A stretch of 64,000 nt of DNA, taken from NCBI GenBank assembly GCA_003008705.1, contig PDUO01000081.1, positions 1,914-65,913 of the forward strand, in the 5' to 3' direction. A program made the translations under genes and the position numbers. This stretch comes from Pezicula radicicola (taxonomy: Eukaryota > Ascomycota > Leotiomycetes > Helotiales > Dermateaceae). Of this stretch, positions 46,385-57,519 are shown piece by piece. Positions within the stretch are counted from its first letter, which is position 1. Every line of letters begins with the position of its first letter. The notes beneath the pieces were generated by a model. That model made no database searches, was not told where the DNA came from, and was given only the letters and a program-made list of their open reading frames with translations.

Positions 46385-46588
46385 ATGTCCGTCAGAAATA
46401 TACGCCTCCATCGTCTTGCCGCAGCCAAATGGGTTGATGAGAGTCTTCTCCTGAAGACTAAAGCTGGCTAGGAGTACAAGTCTCGTGATTTGGTCCGGTT
46501 AGATACTCCATTACGTCTTGACAGCCTGTTGAGTGTCCGAAGAGGACTATCTTACTATTTTTGTGTTACTGGGCGTAAAAACTGGTAA
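46385..46588 (+). pseudogene. Short coding-like frame with one stop
   Basis: Starts at ATG 46385 (MSVRNIRLHRLAAAKWVDES), has TAG near 46472, and continues RDLVRLDTPLRLDSLLSVR to TAA 46586-46588. Protein-like but not recognised. Confidence 0.2.
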
Positions 46589-46679
46589 AATTTTATACCT
46601 GGATTTATCCTAAATCGTTAGCTCGCTCCCTTCTCAAGCGACCAACCAACCTACAAGTAAATCAGTTGCGTATAAAAAT

Positions 46680-46980
46680 GTGCTTTAGATGCTGCTGCTG
46701 CTGCTGCCCTTCCGTACAGAGGAACTATCGGTGTATAAAGTAAGAAACCAATGGTAGTAATATAGGAGGTTGTAAGTAGTGTTTTACTTATAAGATATAC
46801 TTCGGATACTACTACTGCCTTTCTGTACAGAGGGACCGTTGGTGTATAAGGCAACGAAACTAGTAAGAATATAGGTAGTTATAAGCAGTGTTTAGATATT
46901 GCTTCTAACTTTCCCTGTAGAGGAACCGCCTGTATATAAGGTAAAGGGACTAGTGAGAATGTAAGAGGGTATAAACATTT
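46680..46980. repeat. Three degenerate tandem units of about 90-111 bp
   Basis: Each unit has GTACAGAGGaAC(T/C)..GGTGTATAA(A/G) followed about 40 bp later by a GTAGT/TAGTAAGAATATAG block. Anchors at 46714, 46825 and about 46915. The first unit also carries a (GCT)6 run at 46690-46707. Confidence 0.7.
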
Positions 46981-47000
46981 TTTTCGCTCAGAAGATCAGC

Positions 47001-47301
47001 TGTAGCTGTATTGCTAAATATAATAGTATTGCCACTCGTTCAGAAACCATAAATATGGTTTATATTCAGTTTATACTATAGACGAGCCTATGGCATTAGT
47101 TAGATAGTTGATTTCTAAGTGTTTTATATATAAGAAGACTATTTCTCTAATACTATATAAGCTGTTTCAGTATTAGTAAGTACTTACTCTCGTTTATATA
47201 TATATACTCTCATTTTCCTACCTATATAGAATCAAGTAACTATCTCTTAACTTCTAATCTATATATTCGTCAATATATTCTACTATTTAGCAACAGCTGC
47301 A
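47001..47301. mobile_element. 301-bp element with inverted termini (MITE or solo LTR)
   Basis: Begins TGTAGCTGTATTGCTAAATA and ends TATTTAGCAACAGCTGCA; reversed and complemented, the ends match over about 22 bp with one small gap. The interior is AT-rich and non-coding, with TATATATA boxes. The TG...CA ends would also suit an LTR, but the length of the inverted ends favours a MITE. No clear target-site duplication was found. Confidence 0.5.
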
Positions 47302-47820
47302 AGAGCGGCCAATTTGGTGGAGCGAGAGAGAAAGAGAAAGAGAAATATAAAAATGTGAGGGATGGAAGTCTGTAAAAGCTGCAGCGCCAGAGACTTTCGA
47401 ACTTAGTAGAAATATGTATAGCAACAAGCCGTTAGAGTTACCGGAGGAACCTGCAGATGTATACGTTATACAGCTGTATAAACCCCGAGGAACCTGATCG
47501 ATGTACAAAGTATGTGCAAACTAATTTTCTAGACGCTGTAGCGACGCAGCGAATCACTACTTCTCTTCTAAATCATGTGTTTTACCTATATTATTTATAT
47601 TTGTTGTATATTTTATATCATAATTTTGTTGTTTTTACTGTAATGCGAGTAATCTGTAAGAAATACTGTTGATCTTTCTAAAAACAGGTACAGTTATATA
47701 ATAATGATAATAATTTATAATGATTTGTATAAATGGTAATATATTCGACTGAAATTCATAAAAAATGAGACAAATCACAGATATATCAGCCATATATATT
47801 ACACCACTTCTACTTCTGGA
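47302..47820. other. Spacer, AT-rich to the right
   Basis: GA-rich patch at about 47320-47350, otherwise no feature supported. Confidence 0.35.
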
Positions 47821-47879
47821 ATGGTAACAACAACAATAACAATAACAATGAAACCGAACATTCCAGGCTGTCTCTGTTG

Positions 47880-48240
47880 ATCAATGCGGGTTTATTTCCT
47901 CACTTGACCCCTTTCTCTGCCTCCTTTCTCGGCGCATACTTTCAGTACGATGGGGAGGAGGAAGATTTCATCACCTTCAACAATCTCTGCTTAACAGAGC
48001 TATACAGCAGCTCCGACATCGTTGGTTACTTTCTTGGTGCTTTTGATATTTATTATCATCATCATTGCCATCAACAGCATACCAAACCTATGGATCGACA
48101 GCCTTCGATACGTCGTAGCTGATCCGCCTATGTCTCCTGTACAAAAACAACTCGCTGAAGCACTTACTGCTTATAATCCGATCTTGCCCAGTACTTACAA
48201 GCAGGTGATTGGACTTGATAACGATTTACGAGTATAGAAC
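47880..48240 (+). pseudogene. Membrane-protein-like relic
   Basis: One frame gives AGLFPHLTPFSASFLGAYF and YDGEEEDFITFNN; another gives a strongly hydrophobic segment (VTFLVLLIFIIIIIAIN), followed by a soluble stretch (MSPVQKQLAEALTAYNPIL) that continues past TAG 48235-48237. This looks like a membrane-anchored protein broken by a frame change. Unknown family. Confidence 0.3.
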
Positions 48241-49859
48241 CGTACAACAGACGAACTATAGGCAGCTTTGACCAGAGATAGGGCTCAAGACCTATAGCCT
48301 ACTTGCAAGGACATCAGAAACGAGCTGGCTATATTGTATATCGAGGTATGTACATCTTTCTTACGAATGAGAAAGCAAAGTAATTGATAGTATATAGGTT
48401 TATAATACAGTATAGGAGCTCCAACCAACGCTCCTCATCGAAACGAGGGCTATCATCTTAGTGACAGAGCACCACTCTTACTCGCTTCTCTCTAACAGAC
48501 CCCAATAAAGCACAGCGTACCTCTTTCGTCAGAACGCTACTACTGCTAAACATCTTCTCAAGAAATGGGCGGTAGAAATGGGCGGCGTACATCCGAACTA
48601 TATGGATTAGCAATTACCATATTTATATCCAGACAAGACGACTTCTTTCTAAGCTATAAGTGTTCACATCAGTACAATCTACACTTATTACTAGTCTTCA
48701 AGATACAAATAGTTGCTTCTTCAATCTATTAGATACATCTCTTCTCTATGCTTTGGAGGTATCTCAATACTGTATTTCGAATCAGCAGGGGTACTTCTCT
48801 TAGGTCGGCCAATACATTGATGGAATCTTTCAAAAGATCGAACTAGTATAACATAGTACACGGAGAAGGGGAAATTGGGGATTTGCTCCAGCGAATGAGA
48901 GCTCCATAACTATACAGCAGGCAGCGCAGAGGCTTAGTAGTGTATATGATTCTATAGACAGGAGCTAGATGAGGCGCTACAGGAATTGTTGACTACGTCA
49001 ACAACAGGATTCTTTTTGCAGGGCACTAAAAGAGTTGCCTTCGGGGGTATCGTTGGACTACTTGTTGGTGGAGTTTACTAGGTTGTCAAAGTAGTTGCTA
49101 CAGGTTAGTAGTACTAAATACATAACACTTATTAAATTATACCTACAACTATTTTTCAGTTTACTTTTTTGGTTGTTTTTAGTTTTACTGTATTTTAATT
49201 TTAGCGCTAAGATTATAACCTAATGCAAGTCTATCCACAGTTCATATACAAGAAGTTCATGTATGCGTCAATACCCTGGGCCAGCCAGGAATATGAACCT
49301 AATGCTGGAGAGAGGATTAAAATGAGTTGATCCTCTTGTAATCGGTGCTTAGCCTATGGAGAGTGGCGAAACATGACCGCTCTTATATTTATCTATATAT
49401 TCCAAAGATACATTTACTCGTTGTATACAGGTATTCAAAACCTCCGTTATTTGAGTTAATGTGCTTTTGTCTCATGACCTATACTTCCTTAATATGACGG
49501 GATAAGACTAGTAGATTGGCTGGTGATGTAATTATACAATAGTTGCAGTAAGGGGACAGAACAGCAGATATATCAACACTCTTCCCTCAACTAATTTATG
49601 TTCGCTATTCAACGAGTACCTAAGTGGCTTTCCTCCACAGCCCAATACATTTTCCCCTTGTACAACTTTATATTTCACTTTAAGTTACATCAGTTTTTAT
49701 GAAACTCGAATAATCACTAACTAACATACCTGTAAGTATTCTAGTTATACCTTTTCTTTGTTCTGTTGCCCTACTATCAACGAGGTTACTTACTGAATTT
49801 CTTAAAAGCACGTCAAAACTACTACTAACTATGGTTCGACATACCATATAACTATCAGT
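48241..49859. other. Spacer with minor coding-like traces
   Basis: A Gly/Val-rich segment near 49010-49090 (TTGFFLQGTKRVAFGG then IVGLLVGGVY) resembles a membrane helix. Otherwise nothing supported. Confidence 0.3.
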
Positions 49860-51050
49860 ACATCTATCACAAAACCAGAATTGCAACACTTACTACAAGG
49901 TCTAGGTCTCTCCACCGATAGCCTTAGACCCACGCTTATGGCACGACTTCAACTTACGTACCTTCGATGTACCAACGACAACGAACTTGAAGCTCAGGTT
50001 ACTCCGTACTTTATGTAAACACAGGATATTCTTCAAGAGGAGGCCTGAATACTAGGTTTCCCTTCTCTCGGTACTATTTCTAAGTTGCGACGTCAACTTG
50101 TTCTTGGTGCTTTGAACAAGAAGCTTGATCAGAAGAAGGGCAAGAAGAAACCTTTGGTTGGTAAGTGATTTCGAGAGACAAGTGTGTTTCTCTTCTCTGC
50201 TAATCAGTTGATCAAGTTACTGCTGTTCCTGCCTAAGCTATACTAGTCCGAGAGAACAAGGATATATCCACTGGCAAGTTCAAAGAGGAAACATTCATCA
50301 GTGCCAGTGACTATGAAGACAACAATGGTAATAGTCCTGGCCATGCTATGTCATTAGCAGTAACCTACCCTCAACTCCTAATACCTTCAACCATCAGTAT
50401 CAATGATAACAACAACTGCAATCATTGTTTCTAAGCTACGCTATCAGCAGCAGTGACCCATCCTTAAATTCAATACCTCACCATCTCCGACCACAACAAG
50501 ACAACGACTTCTACTACACTAAAGAAGTACCACCGCCTTGTGGCTTTTATATATCACCTTGTAATCATCCTCGCGAGTGTCTTCTGCAGCTCTTGCACTT
50601 CCTTCGGAGTCTAGCTCCGTGTAGTTTTGCCTAGATACCAAGGTGTCTTCGCCTATCCAGACTTTCGCTGCTTGGCCACCTATGTCCTAAACTCTCTTAG
50701 GATATAATTTCCATCGTTACTCCCGCTCCCAGTCTGGACACTGATCTATAATCAAACCACCACTCTATTAGTCACCAACCCGGTCCATATTCACACCAAC
50801 TTAGTTTATAATTAAACCAACCCTGTCTACAATGCAACCAAAACTCTGTCAGTCAGCACCAACTCGGTAGACCCAGTAGTTCCTCTCTTCTCCGACAATT
50901 CGGCAACTCAACTTCCGGAAGCACTATTTGTACCATGGGCTTTGTTTATGATTGTTGTTGTCTCCGTATACTTTCTCATCATAGTTCTCCGCGCCTCGGT
51001 AGCATATAGAGGATCAAAGAGAGTCAAGGTTGAATCTAAAGTAGTAAGTA
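49860..51050 (+). pseudogene. SAP-like motif protein with C-terminal membrane segment, disrupted
   Basis: Plus-strand coding trail. First, a SAP-like helix-extended-helix motif (PELQHLLQGLGLSTDSLRPT then LMARLQ, 49880-49960). After two stops comes a basic helix (ISKLRRQLVLGALNKKLDQK, 50080-50150) ending at a probable intron 50162-50207 (GTAAGT...TAATCAG). Then an acidic segment (KEETFISASDYEDN), Asn/Thr/Ser-rich sequence, and finally a membrane helix (WALFMIVVVSVYFLIIVL, about 50940-50995) with a basic tail. Four or more stops occur. SAP motifs usually bind DNA, and the pairing with a membrane helix recalls inner-nuclear-membrane proteins, but whether all blocks belong to one gene is uncertain. 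Confidence 0.4.
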
Positions 51051-51540
51051 TAAAAATTAACACTTGTTTCTACTTTCCTTTTTTGCTTCTATACTTACCT
51101 AGTTGAATTGAAATAAGTGACTAAATAACTACTCTAATAGTTGAGAGCTATAATGTATAATAAGCTACAACACTAATAAGTAAAAAGAGACAACTATAAA
51201 TCGGGATTAACTATCGGTTATAATTAAATAACCCACCTTCCTCATAGATTAAAACTAATAGGAAACCTAAAGCTAAATCGAACTAACACGTTGTTCGACT
51301 AAGTACATCTCAGATTTATAACTCCGAAGCACTATAACATAACAAAAAATAAAAAAATCATTAACTAAGGTATAGTACCCCGAAAGATGAGAAGAAGCTC
51401 CGAAGAGTAGAAGTCCAGTATCCAGGACTAAGAGACTATCTCGATGCTAGTTGGGGAAAAGAGGTGTACAGACAGGTCCTAAGGAATCTGTAGAGAAAAC
51501 AAGGGAGCGAGCTTGAGGCCGAGTTCAGTGCCTATGGCAA
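51051..51540. other. Spacer, nothing identified
   Basis: AT-rich with no supported feature. Confidence 0.4.
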
Positions 51541-51700
51541 AGGCCATATAATTCGATTTGAGTACTCACTGTAAAGGCTATATAGTTCGATTTTGGACTA
51601 TTTACTTCTAGATTAATGCCCTTTACAATGCCTATACAATTTGATTTTCGAAGCCCGTTATAGAGCCTACCCTTAATGGCTATATATTCGATTTTCAGCC
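51541..51700. repeat. Four degenerate tandem units
   Basis: GG(C/T)TATATA.TTCGATTTT-like words recur at about 51541, 51577, 51629 and 51679, spaced 36-52 bp. Confidence 0.6.
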
Positions 51701-51872
51701 ATACACAAGCTTTAGACATAACTAAGTTCTACACGGTCAGAATTACTTGAAATAAATCTTGCCTTAGGTACCCAGTCTTGTTTCTATCGCTCTTCTTTCC
51801 TGCTGCGTATCCTCCTACAACGCATCCTTTCACCACTCTTCTTTCCAGCCTTCATGGTCATACTGTGATTGA

Positions 51873-52780
51873 TTATCCCATTCTTGATGTATACAACCCA
51901 ATTCTACCCCTCGCGCCTGCAGGTTCAGCTGACCTTGATGCAATCTCCAGATATCGAGGGCGCACGTAATACTCTAGGCGGTGACGGCTCTCCATAATTT
52001 GGAGCCAACACGTTAAAGGGCGATTTATTAGACTCAGAACACCTTGATTATCAATTGTTAAGGAGCCTATACACAGCATTAGCGATTGGCCTAATGCAAG
52101 GATAATCCGAGACTTGTCTCTGAAAAAGGTTGTTCTTTGATTTAGGTCGTAATAAAGCTCTTCCCAAGACTCCGAGAGTATCCTCCTATCTGTATCTTCG
52201 ACGTAGTCCATGATAAGATATACAACTCCTAGCGAACTAGGACACTTACGACTTATATACTGACACGGGACAAGGCATCCGAGCGCTGATAATATAGTCC
52301 TTCGCAAATTCCACTTTAATCGAATGAAAAAGGATACATTTTCGTCTTTGGTGAATTATATATTTTCAATAAGTGAATTAGTATATACCATAGACCTTAA
52401 AAGTGGACCACCAATATATACACTTTGACTATCTAAGAACCTAAACCCCCATAAGTAAGGTATTGGAACAATAGGACAGTTGTCTTGGATCTAGATGAAG
52501 GAAGCAGCTTCATAGCGTAGCTTTTCATCTGCGTTGCCGGGGTATTTTGACTCCCCAACCTTATAGGGAAGAGGAATCCTAATAACCACCTGTTTATTAG
52601 GGAACTTACCCTAATTGTTAATAGTGACGGGTATACAAACATTGAAGCTGCCTGCCATCTAGTCTTTGAACTCTCCAATTTCACAAGTCTCGGTCTTCCG
52701 TAGGTGTAAATGGCGCGATACTATGGTTTCGATGTCACTGCGATGCTTGAAGAGCGAGAGATAGAATTCGAACTGTAGGT
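51873..52780 (-). pseudogene. Aminoglycoside-phosphotransferase-like (APH/kinase-fold) protein, disrupted
   Basis: The first part (52684-52440 region) reads MAGSFNVCIPVTINN, a stop, VVIRIPLPYKVGESKYPG and DEKLRYEAASFIQIQDNCPI, then VPIPYLWGF. This is the N-lobe of the fungal APH-like family ('GSFNxCxxV...VLIRFPLPxRVGE..PGN.DEKxRxEAxTYxWLQ..CPxVPIPxLYGF'). The second part (52307-51873) gives YLIMDYVED, RILSESWEELYYD, FRDKSRIILALGQ, IGSLTIDNQGVLSLINRPLT, matching the C-lobe linker. Stops are TAG at former Trp/Gln positions, and the catalytic HGD...DWE segment is missing. Fungi often carry many such kinases of unknown substrate. Confidence 0.65.
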
Positions 52781-53097
52781 CAGGGTATACGATCCTTTAC
52801 AGTATATTATCGTCGTTATCAAGGGCCGACTACAATATAATATTCCCACGGAGAAGTAAGTGGAAGGGATTTCGACGTCGTTGAGGTGTTGACTGGTGGC
52901 GCCAGTATCAGAGGCCGGTGGAGTTCAAATATGGGCGCAACAAAGATCCTTAGGTTCATCGTATCGTCGAGTTTCTCAACTACACGTCTCTCTGATAACC
53001 GCTAAGTACAGTACCCCCCCTGCTGGAGTATTCCTTGTCAGAGTGTAGGTCTTACCCGAATCTGTCGCTGTTTATTCGACCTCGCTGTCTACGCCCT

Positions 53098-53128
53098 ATA
53101 ATTACAAGTAGGTATATACCTGTAATTA
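53098..53128. repeat. Near-perfect 31-bp palindrome
   Basis: TAATTACAAGTAGGTATA and TATACCTGTAATTA are inverse copies overlapping at the centre. Confidence 0.7.
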
Positions 53129-53399
53129 CAGGCTATATACTTCCTATCCTCTGCTTCTGATGGCGGTCAACTATCTATAATCCGTATAGAATTATATTAT
53201 TTACAAGAATGGTAAAGGGCTTTGAAAGGGCGACGAGGATATGTTGTCCAACTGCTAGAAGGTTGATCAGGCGCATACCATACAACTAGTGATCTTAATT
53301 AAGGATGGTGCTGTCGAGGAAGCTTTCTTCACTCCCTTCTAGCTCGAAAACTTCACTACCGTTGTAGGCACAGAGGATGTTATATAAATTCTGGACACC

Positions 53400-53950
53400 A
53401 ATTGCAAAGTCCCACAACCACAATTTCTTGCCTGCAAATTGGCAGCGGTGTAGCTTGCCTACCCTAGGTTTCCCACGACGTTTATGGCCGATACAAAGAA
53501 AACAAAGAAGTCCAATGGCTCCTTATAGAAAAGGTGGTCCAAGTTCAGACTACCTTCAACTTTGGGACGGAGAACCTGTATCAATATTTCCACTGTTATA
53601 TCTCGCGTTGCAACGTCATTCAGTATCATGGTACCTTGAGCCACTCCAGTAACTAGAGGTAGTATCTTACGGATTTCACGATACGTTTCTTGAACCGAAT
53701 CCCAGTCGGTGAAGTCGCTGTGTTTCTTGATTAGTATACATTACTTACGGTGATCTTATATACTTACTTGCTCAATACTCGGACCACTGCTCCGTTGTGG
53801 TTCGCGTTTTCTAGCTATACCTTGTCAACTTTCGGGTTGCAACTAGTGATGACTAGGATTCGAGCCCCATTCCTAATCATCCAATCTACAATAGAAAGTC
53901 CCAGATCTCTAGAAAGGCCTACAAGCCAGTAAGTCCGGTCCGACTTGAAC
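53400..53950 (-). other. PKS ketoreductase (KR) domain, damaged
   Basis: YWLVGLSRDLGLSIVDWMIR then NGARILVITS (53930-53830) is the KR Rossmann start (family 'TYxLVGxTGGLGxSL'), with the Gly-rich turn altered. VAQGTMILNDVATRDITVE (53645-53590) and EPLDFFVFFVSA (53500) are the later KR core with the catalytic Ser region. Confidence 0.75.
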
Positions 53951-54324
53951 TAGGCTTTGACTAGTTGAACGGTGATGGATAGAGACGGTGTGTTCAACTC
54001 TATCACAGTGGCAACGCTGCATACCCCCGCCTGCTCAACTATATCCGAACGTTGAGTTGACTGGGAAGTGTACCATCTTGCGGCCAAGTGCTAAGATCTA
54101 CTAATGCAGAAGCCATGGCCACTTTCAACATGTCATGAATTGCAGAACTGTTCTTCTGAGTCGAGGAAAGATGCGTCCCCTTGCTGGGAAATAGGGTCAA
54201 TGTATTGATGACTTGGGTATCTGGGGGGAAGCACGATTCGATCGGCGAGGCTTGAGTAGATAACCGCCCAGGAGGAGTGAAATCAACGCATCAAGAAACC
54301 TTGGGAGGGAGAAGCGATTATAAC

Positions 54325-55431
54325 TAAGACTGGCGTGAATAACAGTCAATATAAACCCAGTTGTTCTGTTTTACCTTTGTTCGCGAGGTGGTTGTATAGA
54401 CCAACTTGACTACAGCGAGCTTTGCGTGACGACCGAGGATCGTGGCCATCACTGCGGGTACTTCGTGGATGACAAGGGTATCTTCTTCGGCAAGTCCTGC
54501 TGTGATGACTGGCAAGAGGAGGTTTGCCGTAAGCAGACTCCAAAGCAGTGCCTCCGATCGAGGTACCACCAGGCTCGGAATCAGGCTACTTTGTGGGATC
54601 TCAACGAGTGATACGGCTGAATCCATCAGGCCCAGATATTGAGTACTGCTGGTGGTACAAGTTCCTAATACCACGAATGTATCTCCGAGGATGGTTCTGA
54701 TCGTGCACAGTGTAGAATGGCTCAACTACATTGAAATCACTGTATTCTCACGTATATCTACCTTCACGCTACTCGGTGTAGGCGGCTCATGAAGATCGAA
54801 CCGCCGCCCCTGTACGTTAGTAACAATTACAGGGCTTTCTTATGGTGGCTGGATGTCCTTGGTGATGGTTCGGCACGCCGAGTTATAGCGATCGTTTGCA
54901 TCCCTGACAGGCTTCAATCGCGGAACCAGTTGGTGTCCGTCGGATTGGATGATTATTTCATACTCGACCGACCATAGGGTGTTCCGTTGGCTTTGTTCCT
55001 TGGTAGACCCCGCCACCTGGAATCGTAGCACGGCTTCTGTCAATGCCCTTCCATCGATCTTTTGTACGCCTTGAAAGCCGATGAATTAATATTAGACGTC
55101 CGGCACTTCCCAAAGTGCAGACCGCGCAAAGCCGACTGGCATGTTGGCAAAAAGGGTTGTCAATGATACGGTCCTGGGTGACCCAAACAGTGCCTTTCTC
55201 GAATGCAAACAGTTTCTTCAGACTATCAAGCCGTGCATCCGTAATGTCCTTGAAGACAGGCTTGTCAAGGTCTTCGAGGATTAGTACGGTTGTATTGGAA
55301 TCAACCTTGGTATAGTCTAATTCCGCAAGACTTTCCACCCATATAAAGTCTTCATAGAATACATGAATAAGCTTTTGAACATGCTCGATGAGGCGAGAGA
55401 CGCGGAGTATACTTCCTCCGACAATAAACAA
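54325..55431 (-). other. PKS post-MT region (psi-KR / linker)
   Basis: 55431-54958 reads LIEHVQKLIHVFYED, TVLILEDLDKPVFKDITDAR and LFAFEKGTVWVTQDR, typical of the structural region after MT in HR-PKSs. 54600-54350 reads LLWSLLTANLLLPVI and EEDTLVIHEVPAVMATIL, the non-catalytic region preceding the KR. Confidence 0.65.
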
Positions 55432-55768
55432 GTACTTAATAATGCATCGTCCTACAACGAGGGAGGGACGAGCTAAGAGAGGCTCTCTAATGAATTCTAC
55501 CTAGTTATTAACAGCCTACAAGACTAATACCGAGGTTGGTAAGATTAGGGCGTCCTAGATAGGCGTCATAGTATCTATACCATAAAATCTGGTCTTGCGC
55601 AAGATGGTATTCCATTTCGACTGTCACGGCAGCTCCTAACGTACGTCCTTCTTCCATACCCTGCCACTACCCCGGAAGACAACCAAATAAAGTATTTGTG
55701 TTAATGATGCTTATATTCGTCAACTCACACAAAACTAGGTAGCTACCTAGTTTCAGCAATGATCACAC

Positions 55769-56600
55769 TCAACGCACTGTCTGCTCGATACTCTTCGTAG
55801 CATAAAGAACCAACGATACTACCACGATATCGTATAAATGCTTCTCGAACCCTTGCGTTTGGATGTCTTGTTCGAGATCTAGCAGGCTGTAGCTCATACG
55901 ATCTTGGTAGGGCTCGAATTCTGATTGCGCGTTGTTAAAAAACCCTGCCGACACATCAGTGAGGGCGTAGCTTGAAAAGTCATCACCGATGAGTTTCAGG
56001 ATTTGCCGGGTTGCACCACCCGTCCTAGCACCGACTTCTATGATATTCGCGCGAGGATAGCGCCTAGCGATCTGAACGACCGTTTCAGCTAGCACGTTAG
56101 TCCCTTTGGTTGTGCTTACAGCATGGGCGTAGTAGTCATCCAGGAGGCCGTTCATTAACAAGTGCTCGAGCATTGTAGTCTCTCCTTAAATGGCACGTAG
56201 TATTTGCTCCCTAACCACATACATTGCTTTCACCTCGAGACGGTCAGAGAATGGCTCAGCAGCAGCGATAATGTCCTCCAGAGTGTCGTTGAGCCATTCC
56301 TTGCGCGCGTAGCGGTAGTGCCTGTCTAACAACCGTTTGTGCGTATGTGCGGCGAAATTCAAGTAGGCCGCGTTGTATTGATCGGATCTTCCAGGATGAT
56401 TAGCTGGGTCCAGCTGATGTAAGTAAAAGGAGGCACCATGCTCGAGGATGATTGCTACCTTTCTTCTCTTCTGCTGTTGCTACATATGCCTTAGAAGGCT
56501 CTGCATTGGGCTCGGCATCGACCCAGTGCATTGCGTGGAACGGTCGCTGATCATCGGATTGGGTTGCAGGAGTAAAAGGTACAATATGGACTCCCTCCAC
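55769..56600 (-). other. PKS C-methyltransferase (MT) domain, damaged
   Basis: IIEVGARTGGATRQILKLIG (near 56040) is SAM motif I (family 'ILEIGAGTGGAT'), followed by YALTDVSAGFFNNAQ. The upstream linker 56600-56400 is degenerate. Confidence 0.7.
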
Positions 56601-56719
56601 TTAAATAGTGTAGTATTCCCTAGTACTGTTATGGATTTCTACGTCGCTTTTGAATCTAAATGCCATGTTAGCTCCATGGGCGTTGGGAATCGTCGTAACG
56701 AAGGGTGCATTATCGACAT

Positions 56720-57500
56720 CCAACTAATAATGCCCACAAAGAGGGGGATTGATTCTAATCCTTTGAATACGGGTCGGCAGATGCAATGAACGGAGCTGTC
56801 CATCATGGGGGAAGCTGAAGGCTAGGATGATGGAGTGAACGGCGGCATCGAGCACTGCTGGATGAACAACAAAGGCCTCGGTATTAAGTTCGGCAGTAGC
56901 CATAGCGACAGCTCCAGATGCTTTCCCGAGCTTCCTCTTTAACGTGGACAATGCTTTGAAAGCGCCCGAATATTCGTAGCTTACGTCCTTCAAGGCGGGA
57001 TAGAAGGTCTTGGTTGGTACATCGACTATACAGGGCTTAAGACGTCGTGTTGCAGGGAGGGTTTCTTGAGTTGCGCCGCCAATGATAATGAGTATTTGGC
57101 CGCTCGCTACCAACTAGAAGCTTTGCTAGTTTCCAATGCAAGCTCCATACGTAAAGCGGGCCGTGATGCGACCTAGCTCTCCTTGATTGATGCTGCTAAC
57201 CATGGATCGGACTTCAATGCCAGATTCTTAGTCATTGTTTTTAAATACTATCGCTTAGTAAATAATGAAATTTTCAAGCTCTACAAACTAGACCGGATCT
57301 TGTTTAGCTAGGAAAGGGATGGTTTCTAGAGCTGTGGTTGTATATCTAGTAGCTGGAAAGACTGTCTGGCCTTGAATATAATGATCGTAAATCCAGGGAA
57401 GATCTTGAGGCCACAAGATGCCCTTCTACGTGATTTGATGTAGAGAACTCTAGGGCATTAAATCACCAAGTAACGGATAGACCGGCTGGCTTCGCTGTCG
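56720..57500 (-). other. PKS dehydratase (DH) domain, damaged
   Basis: IYDHYIQGQTVFPATRY (57350-57400) is the N-terminal DH active site HxxxGxxxxP, and FVVHPAVLDAAVHS (56840-56885) carries the catalytic Asp of the second hot-dog. Several stops lie between them. Confidence 0.75.
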
Positions 57501-57519
57501 GATATTTCGAGAAAGATCG

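Noticed and set aside
54426..54642. Two plus-strand ORFs opposite the PKS post-MT region
   Set aside because: The minus-strand frame has recognisable PKS sequence; these are shadows.
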